This document shows, one piece after another, positions 8,180-18,300 of a DNA stretch of 64,000 nt. The number at the start of each line of letters is the position of its first letter. Position 1 is the first letter of the stretch. This DNA comes from SFEL01 sp964392455. Lineage in GTDB: Bacteria > Bacillota > Clostridia > Christensenellales > CAG-138. The notes beneath the pieces were generated by a model, which made no database searches, had not been told where the DNA came from, and saw nothing but the letters and a program-made list of their open reading frames with translations. The translations under genes were made by a program, and so were the position numbers. The stretch spans positions 21,064 through 85,063 of the forward strand of contig CAYMPG010000005.1 of the NCBI GenBank assembly GCA_964392455.1. Direction: 5' to 3'.

Positions 8180-9074
8180 TTCCGTCCTCGCCTAAAAATG
8201 TGCATATGTGCACAGCCTCTCCGTTTGACATGGCTATGCCCAAAAACTTTCCATTGCAATAGCCCCTCAGCGGGGTATTCACCGGCAGCTTTTCCATCCC
8301 CGGAAAAACCACCTCAGCCCCGTGGGTAAGAAATCTTTCTCCCTTGGCATTAAGCTCCATTCTGGCCTCTCCCAGGTGGGACAGGGCCTGCTCTATGGGC
8401 ATAACTGCCTCGCCCAGCCTGTCCTGCTCCTTAAGCTCCCTCAGCTCCCCTATGGTAAAGGCTTCATCCAGCCCAAAGGCTCCGGAGCGGGTACGCAGCA
8501 GAAATGACATATGGGCAGGCACTCCCAGCCTTTCGCCTATATCGTGGCACAGGGTACGCACATATGTGCCTCTGGAGCATACTATCCTGATAAGGTAGCG
8601 GTTTTTTTCGGTTTCGCTCACCACTTCCAACGCAGGTACATTTATCTCCCTCACCTTGCGCTCCACCTCTACCCCCTCACGGGCCAGCTTGTACATTTTC
8701 TTTCCGCCCACGCTCAGCGCAGAATACAGCGGCGCTGTCTGCTGCTGCACGCCTATAAAGGAGGGCAGCACAGACCTTAACATATCCTCTGTAACCGTCA
8801 CATCCGCCATCTGAATGGCTGCGCCATATGAATCCTGAGTATCTGTAGCTATTCCAAAGGCTATCTCGCCGATATATTCCTTTTCCTTATCCACAAGGTA
8901 GTCAAACAGCCGTGTTGCCCGACCAATGCATATGGGCAGCACACCTGCGGCCCCAGGATCCAGCGTGCCGGTATGGCCCACCCGCTTTATGCCAAATATG
9001 TGCCTTATATCCGAAACCAGGTCGCTGGAGGTCAATCCCGGAGGCTTCAGCACATTTACTACGCCTTCAAGCAT
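8169..9074 (-). CDS. truB: tRNA pseudouridine(55) synthase
   Basis: A 301-residue TruB that makes pseudouridine 55 in the T-loop of tRNAs. LNVLKPPGLTSSD-like N-terminus (VVNVLKPPGLTSSDLV), and VGHTGTLDPGAAGVLPICIG at 34-53 holds the catalytic Asp 41. CSRGTYVRTLCHDIG is the second conserved block. A short C-terminal extension (THGAEVVFPGM) resembles the PUA-like tail of many TruB proteins. Its start overlaps the nrnA stop by 16 bases, and its own end overlaps ribF. Confidence 0.98.
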   Translation of the reverse strand: MLEGVVNVLKPPGLTSSDLVSDIRHIFGIKRVGHTGTLDPGAAGVLPICIGRATRLFDYLVDKEKEYIGEIAFGIATDTQDSYGAAIQMADVTVTEDMLRSVLPSFIGVQQQTAPLYSALSVGGKKMYKLAREGVEVERKVREINVPALEVVSETEKNRYLIRIVCSRGTYVRTLCHDIGERLGVPAHMSFLLRTRSGAFGLDEAFTIGELRELKEQDRLGEAVMPIEQALSHLGEARMELNAKGERFLTHGAEVVFPGMEKLPVNTPLRGYCNGKFLGIAMSNGEAVHICTFLGEDGNGQ

Positions 9075-10030
9075 ATTTCAAGCTCTTCCTCTCCCAGCTT
9101 CACGGCAGTATCCACCGCCTCATTCAATGTGCAGCGGCAGGTATAGCCGGCAGCACGCTTATGGCCGCCGCCCCCCATCTTCACCGCCAGCCGGGATACA
9201 TCCGCAAGCCTCTTTGACCTGAGGCTGACCTTTATCTTGCCCTCGTCCTCCCTGAGGAAAATTGCCAGCTCCACAGTATCTATATCCCTGAGCTGCTCCA
9301 CTATTCCATCGCAATATTCGGACTTTGCCCTGTGGCGGGCCATATCCTCAAGGGATACCGTAGTCACGGCTATCCGCCCATTGCCATACAGCATGGTGCG
9401 GCTCACCGCATCTGCCTGAAGCATGCTGCGGCTGTAAGGCGAGGTACGGTATACCTGCATATTTATCTCGGCATTATCTGCCCCTGCTGCAATGAGCGCA
9501 CCGGCTGTGACCATGGTGCCCTCAGTTACATTGGAATAGGCAAAGCAGCCTGTATCCGTCATAAGGGCCGTAAGCAGGCAGGTGGCCGCATCCTTTGTGA
9601 CCGTCGGCACAAGCTCCGTTACCAGCCTGTATATGAGCTCACCGCAGGCGGCTGTTTCCTCCACCCAGTTTGCCCCGGCATACATATCATTGGTGCCGTG
9701 GTGATCCACATTTGCCGTAACCTCAGCACCCTCAAAAAACTTTGCAGCCCTGCCAAAGCGGCACCTGTCCGCACAGTCCACTGCGATGGCCGCAGGATAC
9801 CCCTGCCCCTCGCCCCCTGTTTTCACCTGGTCTGCGCCGGGCAAGAAGGAATACACTCCCGGCACCGGGTCAGAGCAGACGATTTCCGCCTCCTTGCCAA
9901 GGCTCCTGAGGGTATGCATCAGCGCCAGCGCAGAGCCCAGCGTATCCCCATCCGGAGACGTATGGGACAGTATGGTAAATTTATCATTATCATTTATAAA
10001 GCTCAGTATTTCAGATATACTGCCTGCCAT
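9059..10030 (-). CDS. nrnA: DHH-family oligoribonuclease / pAp phosphatase (NrnA-like)
   Basis: A 323-residue DHH/DHHA1 phosphoesterase. Metal-binding motifs are SHTSPDGDTLGSALAL (23-38), AVDCADRCRFG (near 88), the name-giving VDHHGTNDMY (near 112) and MTDTGCFAYSN. The DHHA1 end has GGGGHKRAAGY. NrnA degrades short RNA oligonucleotides (nanoRNAs) in the cytoplasm and dephosphorylates pAp in Gram-positives. AGGGGAAAGGAT precedes the ATG. A terminator-like hairpin between rbfA and this gene probably lowers its expression. Confidence 0.93.
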   Translation of the reverse strand: MAGSISEILSFINDNDKFTILSHTSPDGDTLGSALALMHTLRSLGKEAEIVCSDPVPGVYSFLPGADQVKTGGEGQGYPAAIAVDCADRCRFGRAAKFFEGAEVTANVDHHGTNDMYAGANWVEETAACGELIYRLVTELVPTVTKDAATCLLTALMTDTGCFAYSNVTEGTMVTAGALIAAGADNAEINMQVYRTSPYSRSMLQADAVSRTMLYGNGRIAVTTVSLEDMARHRAKSEYCDGIVEQLRDIDTVELAIFLREDEGKIKVSLRSKRLADVSRLAVKMGGGGHKRAAGYTCRCTLNEAVDTAVKLGEEELEICLKA

Positions 10031-10045
10031 ATCCTTTCCCCTTTC

Positions 10046-10076
10046 GAAAAACAGGGCGATGAGTTTTTCATCGCCC
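10046..10076 (-). terminator. Intra-operon terminator/attenuator between rbfA and nrnA
   Basis: On the minus strand GGGCGATGA pairs with TCATCGCCC (10068-10076 and 10054-10062, 5-base loop) and is followed by TGTTTTTCG. The structure starts 12 bases beyond the rbfA stop and ends only about 15 bases before the nrnA ATG, directly upstream of its ribosome binding site. It should stop a share of transcripts and leave nrnA-truB-ribF-rpsO on read-through. Confidence 0.8.
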
Positions 10077-10087
10077 CTTTTTTGGTG

Positions 10088-10441
10088 TTATTCCTGCCTG
10101 TCTTTATGCAGGCTGTCGATGATCTGGGAAATGTGGACGCTGTATTCGATGGAGCTGTCCAGCTTGAATTGCAGCTTGGGCAGCGCTCTGAGCTGCATAC
10201 GGCGGCCCAGCTCCCTTGTAATGAAGCCGCTGCCGTGATTAAGTGCGTCAACGGTATCCCTGCGGAGCTGATCGTCCTTATCGTATACGCTTACCATGAC
10301 CTTTGCCTGCTTAAGGTCGTTTGTGACCTCTACAGACATTATGGTGGTCATTTCGCATATGCGGGGATCCTTCATTTCCTTGATGATCTCGCTTATGGTC
10401 TTTTTTATTTCCTCGTTCATTCTTTCGTAGCGAACGGACAT
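10088..10441 (-). CDS. rbfA: 30S ribosome-binding factor A
   Basis: A 117-residue single KH-like domain protein. RYERMNEEIKKTISEIIKEM at the start, DPRICEMTTIMSVEVTNDLKQAKVMV in the middle, and AKVMVSVYDKDD are typical of RbfA, and the C-terminal FKLDSSIEYSVHISQIIDSL is the usual ending. It binds the pre-30S subunit and aids maturation of the 16S rRNA 5-prime end, including in the cold. It follows infB by 28 bases, in the standard infB-rbfA order. Confidence 0.97.
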   Translation of the reverse strand: MSVRYERMNEEIKKTISEIIKEMKDPRICEMTTIMSVEVTNDLKQAKVMVSVYDKDDQLRRDTVDALNHGSGFITRELGRRMQLRALPKLQFKLDSSIEYSVHISQIIDSLHKDRQE

Positions 10442-10469
10442 TGGCTTTACCTTTCCTTAATGCGTATTA

Positions 10470-13028
10470 TTACCGCTCTATCTGCTCCATTACGAATGCT
10501 TCGATAATGTCGCCCTCGCGGATATCGTTAAAGTTCTCGATGCCTATACCGCACTCATAGCCTGCGGCAACCTCTCTTGCGTCATCCTTAAAGCGCTTGA
10601 GGGAGGCTATCTTGCCCTCGTGTATGACTATACCGCCACGCACCACACGCACCTGAGCGGAGCGTGCCACCTTGCCGTCCTTTACATAAGCGCCTGCAAT
10701 GGTGCCCACGCCGCTTACCTTGAAGGTATTGCGTACCTCTACTGAGCCCAGCGCAACCTCCTTGAATACCGGCGCAAACATACCCTTCATGGCGGCCTCC
10801 ACGTCCTCTATCACGTTATAGATAACGCTGTAGGTACGCATATCCACCTTTTCACGCTCTGCGGCCTCACGGGCAGCAGAATCCGGGCGAACGTTAAAGC
10901 CTATCACCAGCGCATTGGATGCAGAGGCAAATACTATATCAGAGCCGGTAATGGCGCCAACGCCGCCATGGATGCAGCGCACCCTTACCTCATCGTTTGA
11001 CAGCTTCTCAAGGGCCTGCTTTATGGCCTCCACAGTGCCCTGCACATCTGCCTTAACTATGATATTCAGGTCCTTAACATTGCCTGCCGCTATCTGGCTG
11101 AACAGGTCATCAAGGGATACCTTGGACATATTCTTGAGCTGCTCCGCCTTGATGCGGTCTCTGCGCTCCTCTGCCACCTGCCTGGACAGCTTATCTACCT
11201 CGGCCACGTTCATGACATCGCCCGCCGCAGGCACCTCGCCAAAGCCCAGCACCTCCACAGGCTGGCTGGGGCCGGCCTCTGTAACACGCCTGCCCTTATC
11301 ATCCATCATGGCACGGACACGACCAAAGGCCACGCCTGCAACAATGGGATCGCCTATCTTAAGGGTACCGTTCTGCACAAGCACAGTGGCCACAGGGCCA
11401 CGTCCCTTATCAAGCTCCGCCTCTATGATGGTACCACGGGCAGCACGGGAAGGATTAGCCCTCAGCTCCAGCACATCTGCCTGAAGCAGAACCATCTCGA
11501 GGAGGGTATCAAGGTTTGTGCGCTTCTTTGCGGAAACAGGCACGCATATGGTATCTCCGCCCCACTCCTCGGTCACCAGGCCATACTCGGTAAGCTGCTG
11601 GGTAACACGATCGGGATTGGCAGTATCCTTATCAATTTTATTGATAGCAACGATGATGGGCACCTCTGCCGCCTTGGCGTGATTGATTGCCTCAACGGTC
11701 TGAGGCATTATGCCGTCATCCGCCGCCACTACCAGTATTACTATATCCGTTACCTGTGCGCCACGGGCACGCATGGAGGTAAACGCCTCATGTCCCGGGG
11801 TATCAATGAAGGTGATGGTGCGGCCATTGCAGGAAACGGTATATGCGCCAATGTGCTGGGTGATGCCGCCGGCCTCGCCCTCTGTAATGCTGCTTTCACG
11901 GAATGCATCCAGCAGAGAGGTCTTGCCATGGTCAACGTGGCCCATTATGGTGACCACGGGAGGACGGGATACCAGATTTTCCTCTGCATCAGCCTCCTCC
12001 ACGCTCTCATTGAGCACATCCTCAGCGGTCTTTGCTATATTCAGCTCCAGCTCAATGCCATAATCTGCGGCTATCAGTGAGCAGGTATCATAATCTATTT
12101 CCTGGTTAATGGTGGCCATTATGCCCAGGATAAACAGCTTTTTGATTATCTCGGCCGCCGGCTTGCCTATTTTCTCGGAAAGATCCTTTACTGTTATCAT
12201 TTCTGTTGTAAGCACCGCCTTTTCTATCTTTACAGGCTCCGGCTTATGGGCAGGCTGCTGCTTGCGCTTCTGCCTGCGGCCCATGGGTGTATCGTCATCC
12301 CATCCGCCTGTGCGGCTGTTCTCCTTCATCATGGTCTTTTTATTCTTGGGAGCCTTGCGCTCGTCATCTCTGGCAGCGGGCTTCTGGAAGCCCCTGTTCT
12401 TGCCCTGGTCTCTGCCGCCGGGTGCAGGCGCAGCCTCGGTGGTGCGGGCAGCCGGTCTGGGCTGATAGCCGCTCTGGGCTGGACGCTGCTGGCCCTGAAG
12501 CCTGCTGTCAGTGCGCTCCTGCCTTGGGGGACGCTGCTGCCCCTGGGGCCTGTCGCTGCGCTGGGGTCTGCCCTCGAGAGGCCGTGCATTGTCCCTGCGC
12601 TGGGGTTCACGCTGAGGGCTCTGCTGAGCCGCAGCAGGCTCGGCCTTGGGCTGCTCCTGGCTCACGGGCTCCTCTGCGGGAGCCTTGGCAGGCTTTTCTA
12701 CGGGAGCCGCCTCTGCCGCCTTTACCTCGGCGGGAGCAGGCTCGGCTTCCTTCTGTACGGGGGCCTCAGGCTCTGCATGGGTCTCCTCCTCACCGGAATG
12801 GAAGGCAAGGTTTCCTTCGCTGGAAAGTACCTCTCTGAGGCGCTCAGCCCGTTCCCGCTCGATGCGCTCCTTTTCGGCCTTTTTCTCCCTGTCTACCAGC
12901 TCGCTTTCCGCCCGCTTTACAGACTGGATAGCGGCGCTCAGGTCATTTTGCATACGCTTGACCTGCTCAAACAGCTCCTTTGCCTTTGCTTCGTATTCCC
13001 GTGCGGAATCCATAGTCTTATTTGCCAT
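10470..13028 (-). CDS. infB: Translation initiation factor IF-2
   Basis: An 852-residue GTPase that brings fMet-tRNA to the 30S subunit. The N-terminal 250 residues are coiled coil (about 5-65) followed by a disordered tract rich in Ala, Pro, Glu, Gln and Arg with repeated PQR/GQQRP-like units. A small IF2-N domain (ITVKDLSEKIGKPAAEIIKK) precedes the G domain with GHVDHGKTSLLD (G1), DTPGHEAF (G3) and INKID (G4), then the domain II beta-barrel, domain III and the C-terminal fMet-binding domain (GYECGIGIENFNDIREGD). GGGGGT lies eight bases before the start. The long low-complexity N-terminus is common in GC-richer Clostridia. Confidence 0.98.
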   Translation of the reverse strand: MANKTMDSAREYEAKAKELFEQVKRMQNDLSAAIQSVKRAESELVDREKKAEKERIERERAERLREVLSSEGNLAFHSGEEETHAEPEAPVQKEAEPAPAEVKAAEAAPVEKPAKAPAEEPVSQEQPKAEPAAAQQSPQREPQRRDNARPLEGRPQRSDRPQGQQRPPRQERTDSRLQGQQRPAQSGYQPRPAARTTEAAPAPGGRDQGKNRGFQKPAARDDERKAPKNKKTMMKENSRTGGWDDDTPMGRRQKRKQQPAHKPEPVKIEKAVLTTEMITVKDLSEKIGKPAAEIIKKLFILGIMATINQEIDYDTCSLIAADYGIELELNIAKTAEDVLNESVEEADAEENLVSRPPVVTIMGHVDHGKTSLLDAFRESSITEGEAGGITQHIGAYTVSCNGRTITFIDTPGHEAFTSMRARGAQVTDIVILVVAADDGIMPQTVEAINHAKAAEVPIIVAINKIDKDTANPDRVTQQLTEYGLVTEEWGGDTICVPVSAKKRTNLDTLLEMVLLQADVLELRANPSRAARGTIIEAELDKGRGPVATVLVQNGTLKIGDPIVAGVAFGRVRAMMDDKGRRVTEAGPSQPVEVLGFGEVPAAGDVMNVAEVDKLSRQVAEERRDRIKAEQLKNMSKVSLDDLFSQIAAGNVKDLNIIVKADVQGTVEAIKQALEKLSNDEVRVRCIHGGVGAITGSDIVFASASNALVIGFNVRPDSAAREAAEREKVDMRTYSVIYNVIEDVEAAMKGMFAPVFKEVALGSVEVRNTFKVSGVGTIAGAYVKDGKVARSAQVRVVRGGIVIHEGKIASLKRFKDDAREVAAGYECGIGIENFNDIREGDIIEAFVMEQIER

Positions 13029-13050
13029 TTATCATTACCCCCAAGTGTAA

Positions 13051-13353
13051 TTACTGTGCGGCCTCCATGGCCTGCTTTATCATGCGGGCGAATCCCGCCT
13101 CTGTAACTGCGGCAATCATGCGGTTATCCTTGCCTATGGCCCGGCCCAGCTCCGCAATGAATACGCAGGGTATATCCGCCCTTTCGCACATATCGGCATA
13201 GCGTCTGCGCGTTGCATCAGATGCCCCCTCATCTACTGCCACGGCAAGGGCTGAGCCGCTCTTTACCGCCTTCTCGCAGACAAAGTCGCCCGATATGCAC
13301 TTCCCGGCCCTCATTGCGAAGCCCAGGGCGGTGCGTATCCTGTTACTGTCCAT
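13051..13353 (-). CDS. ylxQ: L7Ae-family putative ribosomal protein YlxQ
   Basis: A 100-residue L7Ae/L30e-fold protein. TALGFAMRAGKCISGD and KSGSALAVAVDEGASDAT, then IPCVFIAELGRAIGKDNRMIAAV match the K-turn RNA-binding family found between ylxR and infB in Gram-positives. Its cellular role is not settled; related YbxF/YlxQ proteins bind kink-turn RNAs. The frame reads 13 codons further upstream inside ylxR, but the ATG at 13353 has GGGAGA nine bases before it and overlaps the ylxR end by 11 bases. Confidence 0.92.
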   Translation of the reverse strand: MDSNRIRTALGFAMRAGKCISGDFVCEKAVKSGSALAVAVDEGASDATRRRYADMCERADIPCVFIAELGRAIGKDNRMIAAVTEAGFARMIKQAMEAAQ

Positions 13354-13612
13354 TATCCTGTATCTCCCGGCGCAGCCTGTCAAACACATCACCGCTCACG
13401 CTATGCTCCAGCGCCCGCTCAAGGGCCCGTATCTTCTGGGCCTTGTTAAGACATTCCTCGCTGCCGCATATGTAAGCGCCTCTGCCTGAGGCCTTGCCGG
13501 TCCTGTCCACGCTCACTTCCCCTTCAGGGGAGCGCACTATGCGTAGCAGCTCCTTTTTGGGCTTCATTTCCCGGCATCCCACGCACATTCTCATGGGCAC
13601 TTTCTTTGCCAT
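13343..13612 (-). CDS. ylxR: YlxR/RnpM RNA-binding protein (DUF448)
   Basis: An 89-residue DUF448 protein. The signature RMCVGCREMKPKKELLRIV near the N-terminus and GKASGRGAYICGSEECLNKA around 39-58 are diagnostic. B. subtilis YlxR (also called RnpM) binds the RNase P RNA and modulates its activity, and the gene is almost always between nusA and ylxQ, as here. GGAGG lies five bases before the ATG. The C-terminal part is helical and basic. Confidence 0.96.
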   Translation of the reverse strand: MAKKVPMRMCVGCREMKPKKELLRIVRSPEGEVSVDRTGKASGRGAYICGSEECLNKAQKIRALERALEHSVSGDVFDRLRREIQDNGQ

Positions 13613-13640
13613 TGCATCCTCCGATGATGGTTTTAGGATA

Positions 13641-14744
13641 TTATTCCTGCTCGGGCACCTCTGCCTGAGCTGCCACGGCAGCCTGATCCGCCTCGGTAAT
13701 GTCCATATCCTGCTCGGCCTGGGTCTGGCTCTTGATGTCTATCTTCCAGCCGGTGAGCTTTGCAGCAAGGCGAACGTTCTGCCCCTCCTTGCCTATGGCA
13801 AGGGAAAGCTGATTATCAGGAACGATGACCTTTGCGGCCTTTTCCGCCTCATTGATGTATACCATCATTACGCGGGCGGGGCTGAGGGCCTTTGCGATAT
13901 ATACGGCGGAATCTGCATCCCACTCGATAATGTCTATTTTCTCATTGTGCAGCTCGTTTACTATGCGCTCTACCCTGATGCCCTTCTGGCCCACGCAGGC
14001 GCCCACTGCATCCACCTGAGGATCTGAGGAATGTACCGCCACCTTGGTGCGGAAGCCTGCCTCGCGGGCGATGGACTTTATCTGCACGATGCCGGTCTGT
14101 ATTTCAGGCACCTCCAGCTCAAACAGCCGCTTTACAAGGCCGGGATGAGTACGGGAAACCATTACCTGAGGGCCCTTATTGGTCTTGCGGACCTCAAGCA
14201 CATATACCTTGATACGGTCGCTGGTTTCATAAGTTTCATCGGCTATGGTCTCGGTAAGGGCCATAAAGCCATCGGTCTTGCCCAGCTCCACAAATATGCC
14301 GTTCTTTTCAGCCCGCTGCACTATGGCAGTAAGCACCTCGTTTTCCTTTTCCACGAATTCATCGAATATGACGCCCCGCTCCGCCTCACGGATGCGCTGC
14401 ACCACCACCTGCTTTGCGGTCTGGGCGGCTATGCGGCCAAATTTGCGGGGGTCTACCTCCTCTTCCAGCACGTCGCCAACCTCATACAGAACGTTTACCT
14501 TCTTGGCCTGCTCCAGGCTTATTTCACAATATGCATTTTCCACATGCTCCACGACCGTCTTGGAGGCGAATATCTGCACCTCGCCTGTATCCCGGTCAAC
14601 GGTAGCACGCACATTGCCCATTGCGCCATAATTGCGCTTGTATGCGGCTATGAGTGCAGATTCAAAAGCGTCGATAAGTATATCCTTGCTTATTCCCCGT
14701 TCTTTTTCAATGGCGTTAAGGGCCTCGATGAAATCGGCGTTCAT
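13641..14744 (-). CDS. nusA: Transcription termination/antitermination protein NusA
   Basis: A 367-residue NusA of the shorter Gram-positive type without the C-terminal acidic repeats. N-terminal RNA polymerase-binding domain (MNADFIEALNAIEKERGISK), S1 domain (about 135-200), then KH1 and KH2 (VDAVGACVGQKGIRVERIVN and IVPDNQLSLAIGKEGQNVRL). It modulates pausing, intrinsic termination and rRNA antitermination. Start and upstream stop overlap as TAATG with rimP, so the two are translationally coupled. The last 25 residues are acidic and Ala/Glu rich. Confidence 0.98.
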   Translation of the reverse strand: MNADFIEALNAIEKERGISKDILIDAFESALIAAYKRNYGAMGNVRATVDRDTGEVQIFASKTVVEHVENAYCEISLEQAKKVNVLYEVGDVLEEEVDPRKFGRIAAQTAKQVVVQRIREAERGVIFDEFVEKENEVLTAIVQRAEKNGIFVELGKTDGFMALTETIADETYETSDRIKVYVLEVRKTNKGPQVMVSRTHPGLVKRLFELEVPEIQTGIVQIKSIAREAGFRTKVAVHSSDPQVDAVGACVGQKGIRVERIVNELHNEKIDIIEWDADSAVYIAKALSPARVMMVYINEAEKAAKVIVPDNQLSLAIGKEGQNVRLAAKLTGWKIDIKSQTQAEQDMDITEADQAAVAAQAEVPEQE

Positions 14745-15262
14745 TATTCATTCTCCTCTTCAATCTCTATATTGTCGTAATCGTTTATATCCACGGTAGC
14801 AAGACTGTTAAAGTCTATATAGGGGCGTACAAGGGATGCGTCCTTGCGTAAAAGCTTTATCTCTCCGCCGTTTACAAGGAGGGTAAAGCTATTCTGGTCA
14901 AAGGCTGTAAGCTCTCCGGTATACTCCTTTTTGCCCTTAAGGGGAGCATACAGCTTAGCAGTTATCATGCTGCCAAGATTGCGCTCATAGTCCCTGTCCT
15001 TTTTAAGCGGCCGGTCTATGCCAATGGAGGACACGCTGAGGTAGTAGGCCTGCTCTATGGGGTCCGCCTCATCCAGCACCGGGTCTACCGCCCGGCTCAC
15101 CGCCTCGCAGTCATCCAGGGTAACAGTGCCATCGGGCTTTTCTATGTACAGGGTCAGCACCCAGTTGCCATGCTCCTTGATGAACTCCACCTCATCCAGC
15201 TCGTAGCCCATTTGGGATACTACGGGGCGCAGCAGAGCATCCACTGCATCAACGGTCTTCAT
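14744..15262 (-). CDS. rimP: Ribosome maturation factor RimP
   Basis: A 172-residue RimP, needed for 30S maturation. The N-terminal alpha/beta domain contains GYELDEVEFIKEHGNWVLTL and the marker DDCEAVSRAVDPVLDEADPI, followed by YYLSVSSIGIDRPLKKDRDY; the C-terminal SH3-like domain spans about 95-160. GGAGG with seven bases of spacing precedes the ATG. It is separated from polC by a terminator-like hairpin that ends just before this ribosome site. Confidence 0.97.
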   Translation of the reverse strand: MKTVDAVDALLRPVVSQMGYELDEVEFIKEHGNWVLTLYIEKPDGTVTLDDCEAVSRAVDPVLDEADPIEQAYYLSVSSIGIDRPLKKDRDYERNLGSMITAKLYAPLKGKKEYTGELTAFDQNSFTLLVNGGEIKLLRKDASLVRPYIDFNSLATVDINDYDNIEIEEENE

Positions 15263-15279
15263 TAAAAACCTCCACTTTC

Positions 15280-15309
15280 AAAACAAAAGAGCGGGAATAC
15301 ACCCACTCT
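15280..15309 (-). terminator. Terminator-like hairpin between polC and rimP
   Basis: On the minus strand AGAGTGGG (15302-15309) pairs with CCCGCTCT (15288-15295) with one G-U pair and a 6-base loop, followed by TTTGTTTTG. It lies in the 126-base gap after polC and about 14 bases before the GGAGG of rimP. It should reduce flow of polC transcripts into the nusA operon. Confidence 0.75.
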
Positions 15310-15388
15310 TAATACTCAAATACGGCAACTGCCGCCCAACATCAGAAAAATTATACCAGACACCAGCCCTTATTGCAAGCATATTCTG

Positions 15389-18300
15389 CTAAAACAGGCT
15401 CAGCTGGTCGGTTTCCGGCAGCCCCTCAAGGCAGCCCAGCTCGCTCAGCGCCTTTATAACGGCAGAGTTTGCTCCGGTACGGGCCTGAAAGTTTTCTATG
15501 GAGGTATATTCTCCGCCCTTTGCCCCCTCGGCTATACCTATGGCCGCATTGCCGCCAACGCCTGCTATGGCAGAGAAGGGCGGGCGTATCTTATCCCCCT
15601 CTATAACAAACTCGGTGGCCTTTGATTTGTAAAGGTCTATAGGCAAAAGCTCTATGCCCCGCTTGTTCATCTCGTATACCACTTCAAGTATTGTGAGCAG
15701 ATCGGCCTCCTTGTTATCCATATCGTTGCCTTTTTTCTTGATGGCATTGATATTCGCAAGCACCCGCTCTGCCCCGCCTGAAGCCTGGGCAATATCAAAG
15801 GCATCCGCCCTGACGGAATAGTATACCGCATAGAAGGCTATGGGCAGGTGTACCTTATAGTATGCCACTCTGAAGGCCATCATGACATAGGCTGCCGCAT
15901 GAGCCCGGGGGAACATATATTTTATCTTTTTGCAGCTGTCTATAAACCACTGGGGGGTATCTATGGAGTGCATATGCTCCTCCATTTCGGGGCTGACGCC
16001 CCTGCCCTTACGGACGCTCTCCATGGTCTTGAAGGACATGGAAGGATCGCCGCCCCTGAGTATGAGGTAATTCATAATATCATCACGGGTGCAGATTACC
16101 TGGGAAAGGGTTGCAGTACCGCTAAGCACCAGATCCTGTGCATTCCCCAGCCATACATCCGTACCATGTGACAGGCCGGATATGCGTACCAGCTCCTCCA
16201 TGGTGGTGGGGCGGGTATCCTTCAGCATCTGGCGAACGAAGGTGGTGCCAAATTCCGGTATGGCAATGCTGCCCACGTCGCAATCCAGCTCATCCAGCGT
16301 TACCCCAAGGGGCTCGCTGGTGGAGAATATACGCATGGTTTCCGGGTCATCAAGGGGTATGGTCTGGGGATCAAGGCCGGTAATATCCTTGAGCATCCTG
16401 AGGACGGTGGGGTCATCGTGGCCCAGTATATCCAGCTTTACCAGCCTGTCATCCATGGCGTGGAAGTCAAAGTGGGTGGTTATGGTATCCCCCTCGGATC
16501 TGTCCGCCGGGTACTGTATGGGGGTAAATTCCATTATATCGTTTTCCTTGGGAACTATGACTATGCCGCCAGGGTGCTGGCCCGTGGTCTTTTTCACGCC
16601 GGAGCAGCCCTGCACCAGCCTGTCCATCTCGTCCCGGCTGATGACCATGCCATTATCCTCGCAGTAAGCCTTAACATAGCCGTATACGGTTTTATCCTTT
16701 ATGCCGGATATGGTTCCTGCACGGAAGGCATGCCCCTCGCCAAACATCACCTCTGTAAACTTATGGGCAACGGGCTGATATTCGCCGGAGAAATTAAGGT
16801 CTATATCAGGGGTCTTATCCCCCTTAAAGCCAAGGAATACCTCAAAGGGTATCTCATACCCCAGCTTATTGTACTTTGTGCCGCATGCGGGGCAATTTGC
16901 ATCCGGCATATCCACCCCGCAGGCGTATACAGTCCTATCCACATCAAAATCGCTGTGGCGGCAGTTTGGGCATACATAATGGGGCTGCAGGGCGTTTACC
17001 TCGGTAATGCCCGCCATGTTTGCCACAAAGGAAGACCCTACCGAGCCCCTGGAGCCCACCAGGTACCCATCGCTCATGGATTTCTGCACCAGCCTCTGGG
17101 CCATAAGATACAGCGATGCATAGCCGTTGCCTATGATGGAATTAAGCTCCTTATCCAGCCGCTTCTGCACCACCTCAGGCAGCTCATCCCCATAAAGCTC
17201 ATGGGCCCGCTTCATGGACATATCCCGCAGCTCCTCATTTGCACCGGGGAAGGTGGGGGCATATGTGCTCTTTTCTGAAAGGAAGGCCTTCATCCTGTCG
17301 CAGCTGTCGGCTATCATATTGGGATTGGTAATGACCACCTCTTTGGCCTTTTCCGCTCCAAGATAACTGAATTCCTCCAGCATATCATCAGTGGTGCGGA
17401 AATACAGGGGGGCCTGCTCCTCCGCATCCTCAAAGCCCCTTGCGTGCATTATTATGCTTCTGAACTGGGCATGATCCGGCTCCAGGAAATGCACGTCTCC
17501 CGTGGCTACAACAGGCTTATCCAGCCTTTCTCCCAGGGCCACTATGCGTCTGTTCAGCTCCCTCAGCCCCTCCTCATCCTGCACGGTGCCATTCCGCATG
17601 AGGAAGGCATTGTTTGCAATGGGCTGTATCTCAAGGAAATCGTACATCTCCGCAATGCCGCACAGGGTATCCTCATCCGCCCCCTTAAGCATTGTTCTGA
17701 ACAGCTCTCCCGCCTCGCAGGCAGAGCCAAGTATCAGCCCCTCCCTGTGCATCAGCAGCAGGCTCCGGGGTATGCGGGGCACCTTCCTGAGATGCTCAAG
17801 GTGGGCATAGGATACCAGCCGGTAAAGGTTCATCAGCCCTTCGTGATTTTTGGCGATTATGATTATATGGTAGGTCTGCCGCTTTCCCTTTGCCTTTTCT
17901 GGAGGTATGGCCTCGGTAAGGGGCAGCTTTACAATGTGCTTTTCCTCCATCTCCTTAAGGAGCCTGTCCATTATGGCCACCTGGGCCCTTGCCCTTTCAA
18001 GGGCGCTGCCCGTGGGCATGGCAAGGCCGTAGGTATCCAGCGCCGCAGCTATATCCACAGCCTTGCTCTCCCTGTGAAGGTAATGGAAAAGCATACCGGT
18101 GCTGACGCAGCGTATATTTACCTCTATCTCAAACCGCTCCCCGTGTCGGCGCAGAATATCCAGAGTATCCGTATCCTGCACCACCGTTACTGCGCCCTTT
18201 GAAAACTCTGCAAGCTCCTTAAGGGCCTCCCCAATGGGCATACCCTGGGCCAGCATCTGCTGAGTAAGGCCTGTGGCCTCCGCTATGCTGTCGGTAAGGG

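Noticed and set aside
9332..10507. Plus-strand open frame of 391 codons opposite nrnA and rbfA
   Set aside because: It spans two well-supported minus-strand genes and a terminator, and its product has no recognisable domain.
12246..13106. Plus-strand leucine/glycine-rich frame opposite infB
   Set aside because: It mirrors the low-complexity N-terminus of IF-2; such repeats commonly open antisense frames.
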